64,000 nt of DNA from Zerene cesonia (GCF_012273895.1 NC_052122.1:10602001-10666000), one strand, 5' to 3'. Positions 10,533-21,866 are shown, numbered from the stretch's first letter. Translations and numbers: made by a program. The notes: generated by a model from the sequence alone, not told the origin.

Positions 10533-11876
10533 AAATACAACCACTTATATTTTCGTTCCGTTTTGTACAAGTCAAGATATTTTTGACAGTCGACAATGTC
10601 GATTTATGGATTAAACAACACACAAATATAATTTTTAATCCAATTTCGCAAAATTATTTTTCTTAAATATTAAACTTGTTGGTAGAAAAGTTTTGTTACT
10701 TGGCTCAATCGCAATTAGCGATAATGACACTTTTAATAAACCTAAAAACAAGCTTACAAATTAAAACACAATAAACAATAATGGTTTTGTCCTATAACGT
10801 CAAAACGCGGCGTCCGAACGCTAAACCGAAAACGCATTGTTGCATTATTGATTATACTTATTGTTGGGCATTACATATTTTGTTAACTGTATATTAATTA
10901 TACTTATTGTAGTTCAAATACAACTCAATTCGGCGTTATAGCACGACGTCAGCTTAGCGCTCTGACGCGCGCTAAGTATCCATTCTATCTGACAAAACCA
11001 GTATCGTTTTTGACGCAAACCACCTCGATGTTCATATTCATTCAACTGAAATGGCAGCATTCCGAAGAAAATATCTATTCATAAATGCTGTATAAGTTTA
11101 CTTGAATAAAAAAGCTTTGATTTCAATATTACACTCATACTGTAGCTTTCCGATCCGAGTCATTATCCTGATTACCTTTGAAAAATTGCAATATATATTT
11201 ATTTATGCACACGAATATTCCCAAAAAAATGTCTACTAGAATAAAATGTTTCAATATTTTTCCGTGATTTAGAAGACGCAGGCAGAGAGACGCGGATGGC
11301 TATATGCTTTGATACCTTAGGTATAAATAAATTCATCTTGATTTCCTACTAGATTTCCTCCTTTCTTGGAATTTGCCCACACAATTGCAGTTAAATATTA
11401 TTGTTCTATGTCTTTACTCGGTTGTCAAACTCACTGTTTACTCAATTTATCCAGATTGGTTCAGTGTTTGAAGCTTGAAGATATATATACGCCTTTATAA
11501 TATTGATGGGGATAACCCTAACCCTGTATTACTGATATCGAGTGCGTACAAACATTTCCATCACAAAACGTATTTTGCAGACCTTGACTGAACTCTCGGA
11601 TGCTCAAGTTTCAAAGCGATTACAATATTATTTAAAATCAAAACTTATTAATCTCCTTTATGGAAATCCGATTCAAGAATCAAAATGTATTTGCATAAAT
11701 ACTTTATGCGGGAAATATCGATTTATAAAGTGTTTTTATTTTCATTTGATTTCGTCGATCCAAGAATAATTTAAGCACGAATTCGCTTAGAGTAGAATAT
11801 TACGTTGTAATATCTCGTATTTTCTTTCCCTTTCTTCTTAACAAACCGCAATAGGAATCTACAAGCAGTTTAAAAT
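10533..11876. other. non-coding stretch
   Basis: AT-rich. A moderately GC-rich piece at about 10930-11045 (GCACGACGTCAGC, CTGACGCGCGC) has no open reading potential. No named repeat recognised. Confidence 0.4.
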
Positions 11877-12175
11877 GTTGGAGTCGAGTAAAGTTCTGCG
11901 ACATTTTGGTCAGCTCACTGGGGGGCCCACACCACCACAGAAGATCAACGACCAAAGTAGCATGCGTATGTTACTGTGTTTCGTTCAGCGAGTGAGTGAG
12001 GCGGGGATCCATATCCTTTCCCTCACCCTTCCCAGTGCTCGTATTCCCTTCGACGATCCTTTCTTCATTTCTATTATACTAACTCGCTGCCGACACATTG
12101 GCAGAGAAATTACCTTTGCAAATCTCTATGGGCAGTGTTAGCAAATCTCTATAGGCAGTGATATAGTTCAGTTGC
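11877..12175 (-). repeat. family A repeat, diverged
   Basis: Reversed copy with TTGGAGTCGAG, CACCACAGAAGATC, TTTCGTTCAGCGAGTG, CATATCCTTTCCC and TTCAGTTGCC in the expected order. The middle carries a local duplication: GCAAATCTCTATGGGCAGTG is repeated almost exactly within 30 bp. The 88-codon plus frame at this position is a repeat shadow. Confidence 0.6.
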
Positions 12176-12208
12176 CTGCGCTGACGTTAAAATACAACAA
12201 TTACGTTG

Positions 12209-12429
12209 AGAAATTTTTGAAAGAATAGAAAAACCCTTAGGCACATGAAACCGAAAGAGTAGAAGAAATTCGATTACTGTGGCAGGATCACGGGTGGCCG
12301 AGAGGCTAGGCGTTGCTACGGTTAGGCAAGATACGCAGGTTCGAATCCTGCCTCGTGATCAAATTTTTTCAATTCTTTCAAAAATTTCTTATTTATAAAG
12401 CATTTCAATGCTATAAAACTAAAAATTAA
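12209..12429 (+). mobile_element. complete tRNA-derived SINE (family D) with 12-bp TSD
   Basis: The element is flanked by a perfect 12-bp direct repeat, ACAATTACGTTG (12197-12208 and 12430-12441). Inside is a tRNA-like segment. Its putative acceptor stem arms are GATCACG and CGTGATC; the A-box-like stretch is TGGCCGAGAGG; the T arm is GCAGG-TTCGAAT-CCTGC, which contains the B-box GGTTCGAATCC. The 3' end is TATAAAACTAAAAA. Related copies lie at 32779, 33062 and 41331. The tRNA-like part sits between inverted arms (12209-12233 and 12364-12389). Confidence 0.75.
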
Positions 12430-12721
12430 ACAATTACGTTGTTTGAACAACTCGGGTGATGAATCTTGTGAAGTTGAATTCCCATTCATCTCCAAAATGT
12501 TCCTCATTTAATCACATTTGTTGTTCATGTTGGAAACTTATAAGCAACGCTGCATTACGATAAATTTTCGATAGATATGTTAACTCGATGTTTCAATCAA
12601 TTGGTATAAAACTTGTGTCATTACAACATCTAAGTTTTAGTGATGTTTCTGTCATTTCCTAAAATCTACCAATTGACCATTGATACTTCAGCAAGAATTC
12701 CGCGCGTCCGCTGGTGTATTA

Positions 12722-13752
12722 TATAAGTGTCTTATTATATTATACCAGCAATGAATTCGTTCAAAAATGTCTTGTATGTACTCGTAATCTAAAAATTTCA
12801 TCGTAGATACTCATGCAAGTAAACCCCCACGCAATAGCTAGTATTATTTATAATATTAAAAATTTCTTGTATGTACTTGTACTCTAAAATCGTCGTTAGT
12901 TCTCAAGCAAGGAGAGCCGCACGTAATTGCTAGTATGTTTTATTATATCAAAGCAGCAAATAATTAGTCCAAAAATTTGTTGTATGTACTCGTACTGTTA
13001 AAAAATTTGTCGTTGGTTCTCAAGCAAGGAGAGCCGCAAGTAATTGCTAGTATGTTTTATTATATCAAAGCAGCAAATAATTACTCCAAAAATTTGTTGT
13101 GTGTACTCGTACTCTAAAAAATTTTACCGTCGGTACTCAATCAAGGACAGCCGCATGTAGTTGCTAGTATGTCTTGATATATCATAGCAACAAATAATTA
13201 GTCCAAAATTTTCTTGTGTGTATTCGTACTCTAAAAATTTCATCGTTGCTACTCAAACAAGGAGAGCCGCATGTAATTGCTAGTGTGTCTTGATATATCA
13301 TAGCAGCAAAAAATTAGTTCAAAAATTTGTTGTGTGTACTCGTACTGTAAAAAATTTGTCGTTGGTTCTCAAGCAAGGAGAGCCGCACGTAATTGCTAGT
13401 GTGTCTTGATATATCATAGCAGCAAAAAATTAGTTCAAAAATTTGTTATGTGTACTCGTACTGTAAAAAATTTGTCGTTGGTTCTCAAGCAAGGAGAGCC
13501 GCATGTAATTGCTTGTATGTCTTGACATATCAAAGCAGCAAATAATTACTCCAAAAATATATTGTGTGTATTCGTACTCAAAAAATTTCATCGTCGATTC
13601 TCAAGCAAAGAGAGCCGCAGGCAATTGCTAGTATGTCTTAATATATCAAAGCACCAAATAATTAGTTCAAAAATTTGTTGTGTGTACTCGTACTCTAAAA
13701 ATTTTGTCGTCGACACTCAAGTAAGGGAAACGCCACGCAATAGCTAGATAAT
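12722..13752. repeat. tandem array, 116-117 bp unit, about 8-9 copies
   Basis: The landmark CTCAAGCAAGGAGAGCCGC recurs, with variants, near 12902, 13019, 13136, 13252, 13368, 13484, 13600 and 13716, so the spacing is 116-117 bp. An earlier unit at 12810 is shorter and more diverged. Each unit also carries a TGTACTCGTACT stretch and an AATTGCTAGTATGT stretch. The first and last units both read CACGCAATAGCTAG and are more like each other than like the inner ones, as if they were the edges of the expansion. Short open frames inside are artefacts. Confidence 0.85.
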
Positions 13753-13943
13753 TGTCGCATAATTTTTTATTTGCTTTTGGATACGGAAGGCCAGAACAGC
13801 ATAATTTGCAATTTAGCGTCTTTTAAATTACATTTTTTACTATTTCGGCAATCGGGCCCTGATACTTAAGCGAGTTACAGCACGCGATACCTGGTAAAAA
13901 TATCTTGATACGAGAAGTATTATATAAACTGTTTGTTTCATAA

Positions 13944-14089
13944 AAGAGACTGACTGTAATATGGCTGGCAAATCCTTTCAACCGTGACCTTGGGCTGCTT
14001 TATTTGAGATCCTTCGGGAAGCCGGAAGTTGTGCTGAATGAATTGAATGAATTTGAGTTCGAATTAGATACAATTGGTATTATATTTGG
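13944..14089 (+). CDS. weak candidate exon, unknown protein
   Basis: One frame is open for 48 codons after a TAA at 13941-13943 and runs to a consensus donor, GTAAGTATT, at 14090. The peptide includes IWLANPFNRDLGLLYLRSF and an acidic end (NELNEFEFELD). A possible acceptor AG near 13946 has a poor pyrimidine tract. No family recognised. Part of the acidic stretch comes from a simple GAATGAATT repetition, which lowers confidence. Confidence 0.13.
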
Positions 14090-14091
14090 GT

Positions 14092-15479
14092 AAGTATTTA
14101 CCATTTTGATATTTCTAGATTTTTACCATAGAGCGCAGGTAATGTTCCGAAATCGTCAGTTATATCCGAATTTACTTTTATGTATCAATGCGTTGATAAT
14201 TTGACCATTAATGATGAAAGGACGTCATAGGTTTGGGGTTTATACGTTTATATTGCGATATTATGCTGTTCACTACATGTATATAAATCATTTATATACA
14301 TGATTTTTTTATACTTTTCTTCTTTATAATAAATTTTTAGTTTCTCGATTTTATATTGTTGTGATTAAGTAAGTGATTATTTTATTATTTCTTTCTATTG
14401 TTTAGGACATTTAAATATATCATAATCAAGTATTTAAGTATAAAATTAAAAGAAAACTGTGTAAATGACTGTCAAATCTTGTTATAATTATTGCCGTCAT
14501 TTGTAGTAAAGGCAATTAATTCTCACATCTAAGCTGTGACGAATTTATTAATTAGCTAAAAGTTTTAGCTTTTTTTATAATTATATATATTAAAGCTTTT
14601 GATATAAAACGGAGTATTATCATTGCTATTATTGATATTTTTTTATATATTGAGTTTGTTTAAAAGTTTTAAGAGCTCATTTTCGATCTTAAACGATTAT
14701 CATTTATTTACTATTTGTGTTACAATTTTTTTAAACTATTATTAAGTCTGTTACAAGTATTGCAGTTATAATTGAAAATAATTATTAGAAGTTAATATTA
14801 TAATAGCAGCGAGGTTTGCGTTTAAAAATAGTTATAGAAATGCGTAGAAAACGTTGTTTCATTAATATAAATGGCTTTTGAAGACTTTTAACTATTTACA
14901 TTTGAATCATTGAATTAAATCTTGTTGTCTTTGTTGAATCAAATTATTAAATCTTGGAAATGGTTCACTATGGGACGCGAGCAAACCCGCCTGCGGTGGA
15001 CATTTTTAAATCAGCCGAAAAAAAATACTCCGCGGTAATTGGTGAGAATTGAATATTTTTTAAGAGAAATGATGTTGGCATTCCAATTTTTTGATAATTA
15101 TGTAAGTATAGCTTTTTAATTATATTTTTTAATCCATAGGACTTTACGATGTGAATATTTCATTAATTCTTAATCAGTCTCGTTATAATTATTCGTATTT
15201 ATTTTCTAAGGTATTGTTTTCAGAATTTCGTGACGATATTTAAAATATATTGAAACGGTTTTTATAAATTTGCAATTATCGTTAAAAAAAGAAATTAACA
15301 TATTATATAAAAATTATTTTTTATTATTTGAAAATTCACACAATTTTAGAAGGATTGCGCTATTTTCTTGAGTTAAAAACTTAAATTACAAACTTATTTT
15401 AAAAGACATTCACATAAAAAATAAATGCTCCACGACTCGACTCTAAAAAAGCGGATAAAAATATTAAATTCATATGATG
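14092..15479. other. non-coding stretch
   Basis: Extremely AT-rich, with no open frame of note and no named repeat. It leads into the CpG-rich block at 15480. Confidence 0.45.
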
Positions 15480-15551
15480 AAAACGGCGAAATTCCTCGCG
15501 CGAACTCGCAGAGACGCAACAGTTAGTCGGGCGAAGCTAAGGTTAAGGACA

Positions 15552-15574
15552 ATGGCGGAGGCCCAGGATAAAAA
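15552..15574 (+). CDS. candidate first coding mini-exon (MAEAQDK...)
   Basis: ACAATGG at 15549-15555 is a good start context. The frame reads MAEAQDK plus two bases and meets a consensus donor, GTAAGAGT, at 15575, so the intron would be phase 2. Without splicing, the frame stops two codons later. Placement inside the CpG island supports a first exon. No partner exon was found on the plus strand downstream, and the peptide is too short to identify. Confidence 0.25.
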
Positions 15575-15623
15575 GTAAGAGTCGCTCGATAACCTGTTGA
15601 TCAAACTTTTGTAAAGTACTCAC

Positions 15624-15830
15624 CCGGCTCCGGGGTGGACTCGTCAGGACGCGAGAGTTTTAAAACTTTTAGCGCATTAGGAAACAGTTTCGGGCCGTTG
15701 GCGGCCGCTAGGGCCTAACTGGTAACGCGCGAAAAAGTACCGCGAACGGTAGGGGTGTGTGAACAGCTTGGGTGCTGAAAACACAGTGACGAAGAACCCG
15801 CGCGCACAGCTATCCTGCGACCCTAAGCCC
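15624..15830 (-). other. candidate non-coding first exon (5' UTR), minus strand
   Basis: Minus-strand sequence across the CpG island ends at ...GGAGCCGG before the donor GTGAGTAC. It holds only one ATG, which is followed at once by a stop (CGC TAA). It could be the leader exon of a minus-strand gene such as the one with the exon at 2858-2962, but that link is only positional. The upstream edge is a guess. Confidence 0.2.
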
Positions 15831-15850
15831 CGCACCCCGCCCCTGTCTCA

Positions 15851-17169
15851 CCTTTCCTTTTTTACAATAGGTATATCAATTTCGGGACTCTATTTAATTA
15901 TTCGATGTGAAACAACTTATTTAACGTCTTAAGGGCAGGGATCGAAAATTTTCTTTTGCATTTTTAATTTTACTCAATTTACCGCGTCACGCTCACATGT
16001 GACGTCTCAGATTTGCGAGGATAAAAGGGATTATATATATTTGGCTCAATCAGAAATCTGAAGGTACGATTCTGGATTGCTTCGAGCCCGTCAATTTGGA
16101 GTTCGAGAGATGTGACATCTTTTTTATTATGTAATAGGCAATATGGATATGTTGAACGTGTTTCCCGAGAAAAGTAAATAAGATAGCTTTTAGATATGTT
16201 GCTTTAAGGAGATAATTTCTAGGTAAACTTTTCGGCAATTTTGCGCTCAATCTACTCTATTTAATGTATACGAAATTTTGGTTTGATGCTTATAAAAATA
16301 CCAAATCGTCATAAAATCAACAAATAAAAGATATTCTAAAAGCTAATACAATTTTACACGGCCGGGATCGTTAGTAACACTGCCATGAAATTCACCTTTA
16401 TGTATTTTTTAGTTTCTGTCCATAAATAAATGAATAAATTAATAATCAAAAAGATGCTTTTAAGCTTATATACACATTTCATGTTTTAATTTTAAAATAA
16501 TCCATACGTTCGCGTCTATTGAAATGTATTTGAACAAAACATGCATATTTCCTGAAAATTAAAGAAGCAGCATTATGCGTTACAAATTAAAATAGTTATC
16601 GTACTTATATATTAAATTTATGCTACAAAACTAGATCTTTTTAAATTAAAAGTTAATTGAATGATACATTTGCACCAATATATCTGATAATGTTGTGGCG
16701 ATAGTCGGAATTTAATTAATTAGAAGCAGTTTATTATAATTTAGTAGCAAAATGAACACTTTTCTTCTATCATAGTGTTATGAAAAAAGTAAACTACTTT
16801 GTATATTTCCTAAATTAAGCAATGTGCAGAGACACTATTGTCTAAGATACAGGCTCGGCTCAGGTTATACGAATAGTTTGAATGGGTTAGCATAAATGTA
16901 AGGAATTGAATGACTTGTACAGTGTTAATTGAAGGTATGGATCAATAATATTATTAGGATGCATCTCTCCCTAATACTCAAGAGCCAACAGAGATACCCT
17001 GTCTTTTGGATGGTTTACGTAGAGACACCGATGCAACACGCAGTGGACCTTAATGAAAATGTTTAATTAAATGATCATTTTATTTCAGTGAGACCAGCTA
17101 TAACTTGTCTAGACCAGCTATCACAGCACCGTATATAACAATTAGTATAGTACCTTACTTAACTAAATG
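15851..17169. other. non-coding stretch
   Basis: AT-rich sequence without recognised repeat families or exons. A 66-codon minus frame at 16050-16250 has no supporting features. Confidence 0.45.
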
Positions 17170-17225
17170 TCATCTCGGTTGCCTGGCAGAGATCGCTCAT
17201 AAGTGATAGGGACACCCATTCAACC
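17170..17225 (+). repeat. family F fragment
   Basis: CGGTTGCCTGGCAGAGATCGCT followed by AAGTGATAGG matches the GGTTGCCTGGTAGAGAT...GCAATAAGG block of the copy at 4391. The 3' tail is lost. Confidence 0.5.
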
Positions 17226-17469
17226 TTTGAAATGTTTCTTTCCATTCTTGTTTTCTTTTATCGTCATTAGTTATCTTCTTATATGAGTTGAATGAAGTGT
17301 ATTGTCTTGTACCATCTGTGGTCTAAAAAAAGTTAAATATTTTTTGGATTCAGACAATGGACAATTATCAGGTCGTCGTTTGTCGCCACGTAAATAAAAC
17401 GTCCATTTAAGCGCGCCTGTAAAATAATTCAAAGGAATATAAATCACAAGTTTAGCTGAGCGTAAAAAT

Positions 17470-17529
17470 CGTAGCAATCGTAGCGCTACGCGACATAGAC
17501 ACGGGCTACGCTTCGTAGAGAATGCTACG
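17470..17529. repeat. cluster of CGTAGC/GCTACG hexamers
   Basis: Within 60 bp the hexamer CGTAGC or its complement occurs five times (17470, 17479, 17485, 17505, 17524). One pair forms the palindrome CGTAGCGCTACG. The cluster is conspicuous against AT-rich flanks and may be a relic of a structured repeat. Confidence 0.6.
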
Positions 17530-17857
17530 CGAATAATAACAGTGCAATACTAGTATTATTTCAAGATAAATCTTTGTTGCAAAATTGGTATCTATTGCTC
17601 ACAGGCCTGTTATTAATACGATTCAGTCTATTTATACAGATATTACATGTCACTGTGCATATGCATTGAATTTATCGCGTTTTTTGTTAATTTTATTTGG
17701 CAGTTTTTACGCAATATTAAAAAGAAATAAAAACACCATACGCTATAAAAAGTCTAACTATAATAACTAAACTATATATACGTTAGTTTTATTTTTGGGA
17801 TTAAAAAATTAATGAGACATTCTATTGGATACATTAATTAGTTGATTTTTACCCCAT

Positions 17858-17905
17858 CAACCGACTTGACAAAAGGAGATTCTCAATTCGGCTGTATTTT
17901 TTATA
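17858..17905 (+). repeat. family G repeat fragment (ACCGACTT...)
   Basis: AACCGACTTGACAAAAGGAG followed by TTCTCAATTCGGCTGTATTTTT is a motif common in lepidopteran repeats. Diverged copies are at 27164 and 38876 in this window. Confidence 0.5.
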
Positions 17906-17974
17906 GTTACCCTAGAAGTTTCTACTCTCACTTCGCTCGAAGTGTTTGGGCTCTCTAGGCTTGGCTCCTATTTC

Positions 17975-18030
17975 CTCGCGATCTTCTGTGGGCACAACTC
18001 GTGCCGAAGCGTGTTTAACTCACACAGTCA
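17975..18030 (+). repeat. family A repeat, end fragment
   Basis: TCGCGATCTTCTGTGGGCACA, CAACTCGTGCCGAAGCGTG and CACACAGTCAAAAA are the terminal landmarks of family A in plus orientation. Confidence 0.55.
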
Positions 18031-18793
18031 AAAACAGTAAGTTATATGATTTTTTCATTGTTCAAGTATAATATTTATATTAATTATATTGATTAGATTT
18101 ATTGGTTTGAGAATGTAATTTTTATAGTTCCAAAATATTTAAATATTAACTTCTCGGCGTTTTCAATTATAGTGATTTTATCGCCATTACCTAATGAACT
18201 ATTAAAACTATGTAATGGTTAAGTTTTTAAAGAAGAAGAATAGTGTTAGTGCAATATTTTGCGTTGCCTGATATGGAATGAGACGCATACACAATATATA
18301 TGTATGTATATTATTATTATTTATTTGTTTACATATATTTTTTTAAATAATGAATACTTTAAGTGCTTCGTCACATGATTTTTTTAATTCATCACGACCG
18401 TAAAAGCTGGGCTATTTCTCTCACATATAAGAGCAATGTCAGATGATGATGTAAATTGTGCAAATAATACAACTAGTATATAGTAATAGTTTAGTCTAGT
18501 CTCGATAACTATAATCCAATTATAATTAAATAAGAAGCAAAAATATCAAAGATAAAGCTGCAGGTTTATTCAAAACAATCTACTCTCTATAAATTCAAAA
18601 TCCAATATCAAAACACTTTCATTTATCTGAAGAAAACGATACAGTTATAAGGGGCGACAATATCGTTGGGCTATTGGAATTTGATCTTTATTAAATGTAT
18701 CCAAGTCGCAATTTTATGATTTAATATTTAGGTAAAGATATATTGCTTCGATAACCACATTTTCTAAGATTTTAACTTGGTTTTTATGTATTA

Positions 18794-19010
18794 CTAGCTT
18801 TCCGCCCACGGCTTCGCCCACGTTGTTAAAGAGAGAAATAGACAGTTTCGGCTTTATCCGCGTAGTTCCCGTTTTCGTGCGATATCCGGGATAAAAACTT
18901 AGTACGGATTACGATATGCCGTACCTACGTTCGACGTTGTTTCATCGAACGCGCTAATCTCAGGAAGAACTGGTTCGAGTTTAATAACTGTTCTTTTTTT
19001 CATATCTTTA
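18794..19010. repeat. composite of two Helitron-like relics
   Basis: The left part reads CTAGCTTTCCGCCCACGGC and continues to ATCCGGGATAAAAACTTAG, a reversed CTAG-end block. From about 18945 the sequence is the GAACGCGCTAATCTCAGGAA block in plus orientation. The two pieces face each other, so this is either two insertions or a rearranged one. Confidence 0.45.
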
Positions 19011-19699
19011 TCAGTTATTACAGATATTTTATACTAATTTTCTCCTGACAACTAACAGATAAAATAGTGATTTTTCCAATTTAGTGCAGTTATTTACAAG
19101 ATATACGCGTACAAACATTTTGGTGATTTATTTCTATTTATGTAGATTATAAAGAAATAGACTTATGTACATTCTCCTTACTCACTTTATCAACTACGAA
19201 CACACAAGGATGGATGACTCCCGTTAGAACAAAATTGTCAAGTGGATAAATCGGGTTACAAAATTTTGACAAAATATTGATACAAGACATATGAGTCCAT
19301 CATAACTGTATCGATGTCTCACTGAACTTAACATTGGCACTTCAAATAAGCTCTTCAATATGCTTTCCTTTGAATATATAACAAACAAGCTACATTCAAC
19401 AATGTTATAGCACAAATAAATAGATACAAAAATACATCTGACAAATTATAGAACCTCGGACTCGCCCATAGAATAAACATTGAATCTATTAACCAATGAT
19501 AACGCTTATATCAATGAAGAAAGAAGTCACTCAAATGATCTGAGTGTCGCGTTCAAAGGTCGATCGGTGTATGTGTTAGTGCATATTAGCACAGTACGCA
19601 TTGCACCCGTAACCTTCAACTATATGGTTAATTTATTCGCCTTTGACAATTTCAGATCAAAATCCTGCATGTCACTTTAGATATGATTGAGATTTGTAA
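19011..19699. other. non-coding stretch
   Basis: No repeat landmark or credible exon. Two short open frames lack any supporting context. Confidence 0.4.
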
Positions 19700-20172
19700 G
19701 TGGGAGTCGAGCTTCGGCACAAATTGAGCTAACTCGCATGTGGAAAGTACCACACCCCCACAGAAAACCGGCATGAAATAGTGGCATCGAACTGTGTTTC
19801 GTACGGCGAGTGGGGTAGCCGGAGGACCGTTTTTTTTCAACACCCTGGGATTGAACTGGGGATCATATCTGGTGGGACGCCTGATGGTAAGCGCTACCAC
19901 CGCTCATGAACATTTGAAGAGGCATAAGGCAAAATCCATTGCAGACCTTACGCCTCTACAAATGTATTTCCGGCTTTTTGGGAAGGGATTAAGAAAGGAT
20001 TGGCGATAGGAATAAAGGAAAGGACTGGGAAGGGTAAGGAAAAGGATATGAGCCTCCGACTCCCCGCTTACAGAGCGAAACACAGCAGAATGCTGTTTCA
20101 CGCCGGTCTAGGCCCCCGCCGGTACTTCCCCGGTGCGAGCTGGTCCAATTCGTGCCGAAGCGTGCTCGACTA
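19700..20172. repeat. two family A copies in inverted orientation
   Basis: A reversed partial copy (19700-19830, starting GTGGGAGTCGAGCTTCGGC) faces a longer forward copy (about 19880-20172, ending CGTGCCGAAGCGTGCTCGAC). The outer ends are complementary, so a single strand could fold into a long imperfect hairpin. The spacer holds a T-run and a B-box-like string on the minus strand (AGTTCAATCCC). The several 65-105-codon frames over this region are repeat shadows. Confidence 0.65.
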
Positions 20173-20199
20173 CGATATTAAAAATTGTTTATGGGTTGT

Positions 20200-20540
20200 G
20201 ATGATCGCTTACTATCAGGCGAACAACCAGCTCAGTTGCCCTTGTGACATAAAAGTAAAAAGATAGAAGGAATGCTCTAAGCAAATGTGAAGTTCAGATC
20301 GCACTAGAATTGGATAATATTTGTATGAACTGATTTTGTGGTTGCGCGCTTTTAAGGGCAATGGGCAATACGACTGGAATAAAGCAATGAAATGAGAGGG
20401 GTGAGGACAATGATACCGGCCACTTGCCCACTCACCATACATAAAGCTAATAATCAATATTTTTTCAAGCTCGTCTCGTCTAAAACCCGCGACTTTTTGA
20501 TTGAAGTACGAAGTCCTAATCAGAGCCACCACTGTTTAAG
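20200..20540. repeat. family A remnants
   Basis: At 20200-20262 the other end of family A appears reversed (GATCGCTTACTATCAGGCGAA, CTCAGTTGCCC, GACATAAAA). At about 20370-20450 there is a diverged forward purine tract and CTTGCCCACTCACC. The 105-codon minus frame here is a repeat artefact. Confidence 0.45.
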
Positions 20541-21515
20541 CATCATATGACAATCCCTCATCCCTGCAAAATTCAATCGGAAGTCTGATCCCATAACTGA
20601 CTCGATTTGGAAAAAACTTTCATAGAGAGTAAGCTACCATTATTTAAACTCCAAACGACTAATGCAATGTAAATAAAAAAAAAACACAAAATAATATAGT
20701 CCATTAAATTTATTCAGATATATGCAAAAGATTTATCAATCAACGTATTCGAAAACTCATTTTTGAATATGGGGCTTATACTGTGCCTGTTGTGATGATA
20801 ACTCGCTGCAATTTCATTACTTGTTTCAATTATTTCGAGCCGTATTCTAGGCTATTTCATTTCAAAATATCACGTCCTTGTTAAATGCTATTGACTCAAT
20901 TGCAGTTTTCTGCAAAATAATTATAATTTAAAAACATAATTGCTATCTATAAGTTTCAATACAATAATATTTTTTTTACATTTATACGTTTTCCTTTTTT
21001 ACTACTAGTATATAATTTAACGTGATTTTATAAGTAATTGATATTGTCATACTATTTAATGTATCTATGTAGCTATAAGGACTTTCCTCCAACAGCTGCC
21101 TGAAATAGGGGACTACTGAAAAACAGACCTACGTCTGCTTCGCTTCTGCTTTGTTTGCATATTTAAATATTATTGCATAGTTATAATTCTTTGGTAATAT
21201 TAGTATATATGATGAGTTTTCTTTTTTCATCATACGCATATGTACAAACAAACAAACAATTGCTTTCAATACTTATATAAATTCTCTCTCAATTGAGCAG
21301 TAAACACATTGCGACAGTTCTTCATTACATCGATATCACAAAACCTCACAATTACTGAACAGATATTACAAGCTCAAAATTAATCGAAACTTTGTGATTG
21401 CGTTCGCTTCATAGATTTACATACTTTTAAATGGATTCGATGGGAAAGTTTAAAAATACACAGTCCGTAGGGACTGCTTGTGATTGAACTTTGATACGAT
21501 GGAATATAACCGCAA
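20541..21515. other. non-coding stretch
   Basis: AT-rich sequence with no recognised feature. Confidence 0.45.
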
Positions 21516-21641
21516 TATATTTATTTATTTTATACTTTATTGCACACACAGAAGATAAAGCAATACAGAAAGAACATACAATAAAAGAAAAAACATGTAC
21601 AAGTGGCGGTCTTATCGCTAGGTAGCGATCTCTTTCAGACT
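21516..21641 (-). repeat. family F retroposon 3' end
   Basis: Read on the minus strand: AGAGATCGCTACC, TAGCGATAAGACCGCC, ACTTGTACAT and a GCAATAAAGTAT end. This is the same order as the plus-strand copy at 4391. Confidence 0.6.
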
Positions 21642-21866
21642 AATAATATAATAGGATATAGGTAATATTACGTGTCACTTTGTTTGTCCGTAGTGGACTC
21701 CTAAACTACTCAACCGATTTTAATCAAATATGCACACCATTTGAATTAACTTAATAGAAAGGATAGTTTATATTATTTCAATTACGATAAATGACTATCC
21801 GGAAGGAGTCGTGCAGCTAATCACTATACTTTAAGGTCTAATTCAAAAATTTTACTATACGCATTA

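Larger units (their letters stand above)
15480..15850. promoter_or_regulatory. CpG-rich island, probable promoter
   Basis: An abrupt CpG- and GC-rich block within very AT-rich DNA, with runs such as CGCGCGAACTCGC, GGCGGCCGC and CCGCGCGCACAGC. On the plus strand an ATG with a good context and a GTAAGAGT donor follow an ACAGTTAGT initiator-like string (15517-15525). On the minus strand a strong GTGAGTAC donor lies at 15623-15616. The features fit a promoter, possibly divergent, with short first exons. No TATA box is clear. I cannot say which genes it serves. Confidence 0.45.

Noticed and set aside
12286..12368. tRNA-like sequence with acceptor-stem and T-arm pairing
   Set aside because: It lacks U at the position before the anticodon, has a poor D-arm fit, lies inside a SINE with a target-site duplication, and related copies occur at 32779 and 33062. 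It is a SINE head, not a tRNA gene.
12722..13752. Regularly spaced repeats resembling a CRISPR array
   Set aside because: The whole 116-bp unit is repeated, with no unique spacers, and the DNA is eukaryotic. It is a satellite-type array.
19652..20532. Several overlapping 65-105-codon frames on both strands
   Set aside because: All lie on family A repeat copies and disappear in diverged copies.
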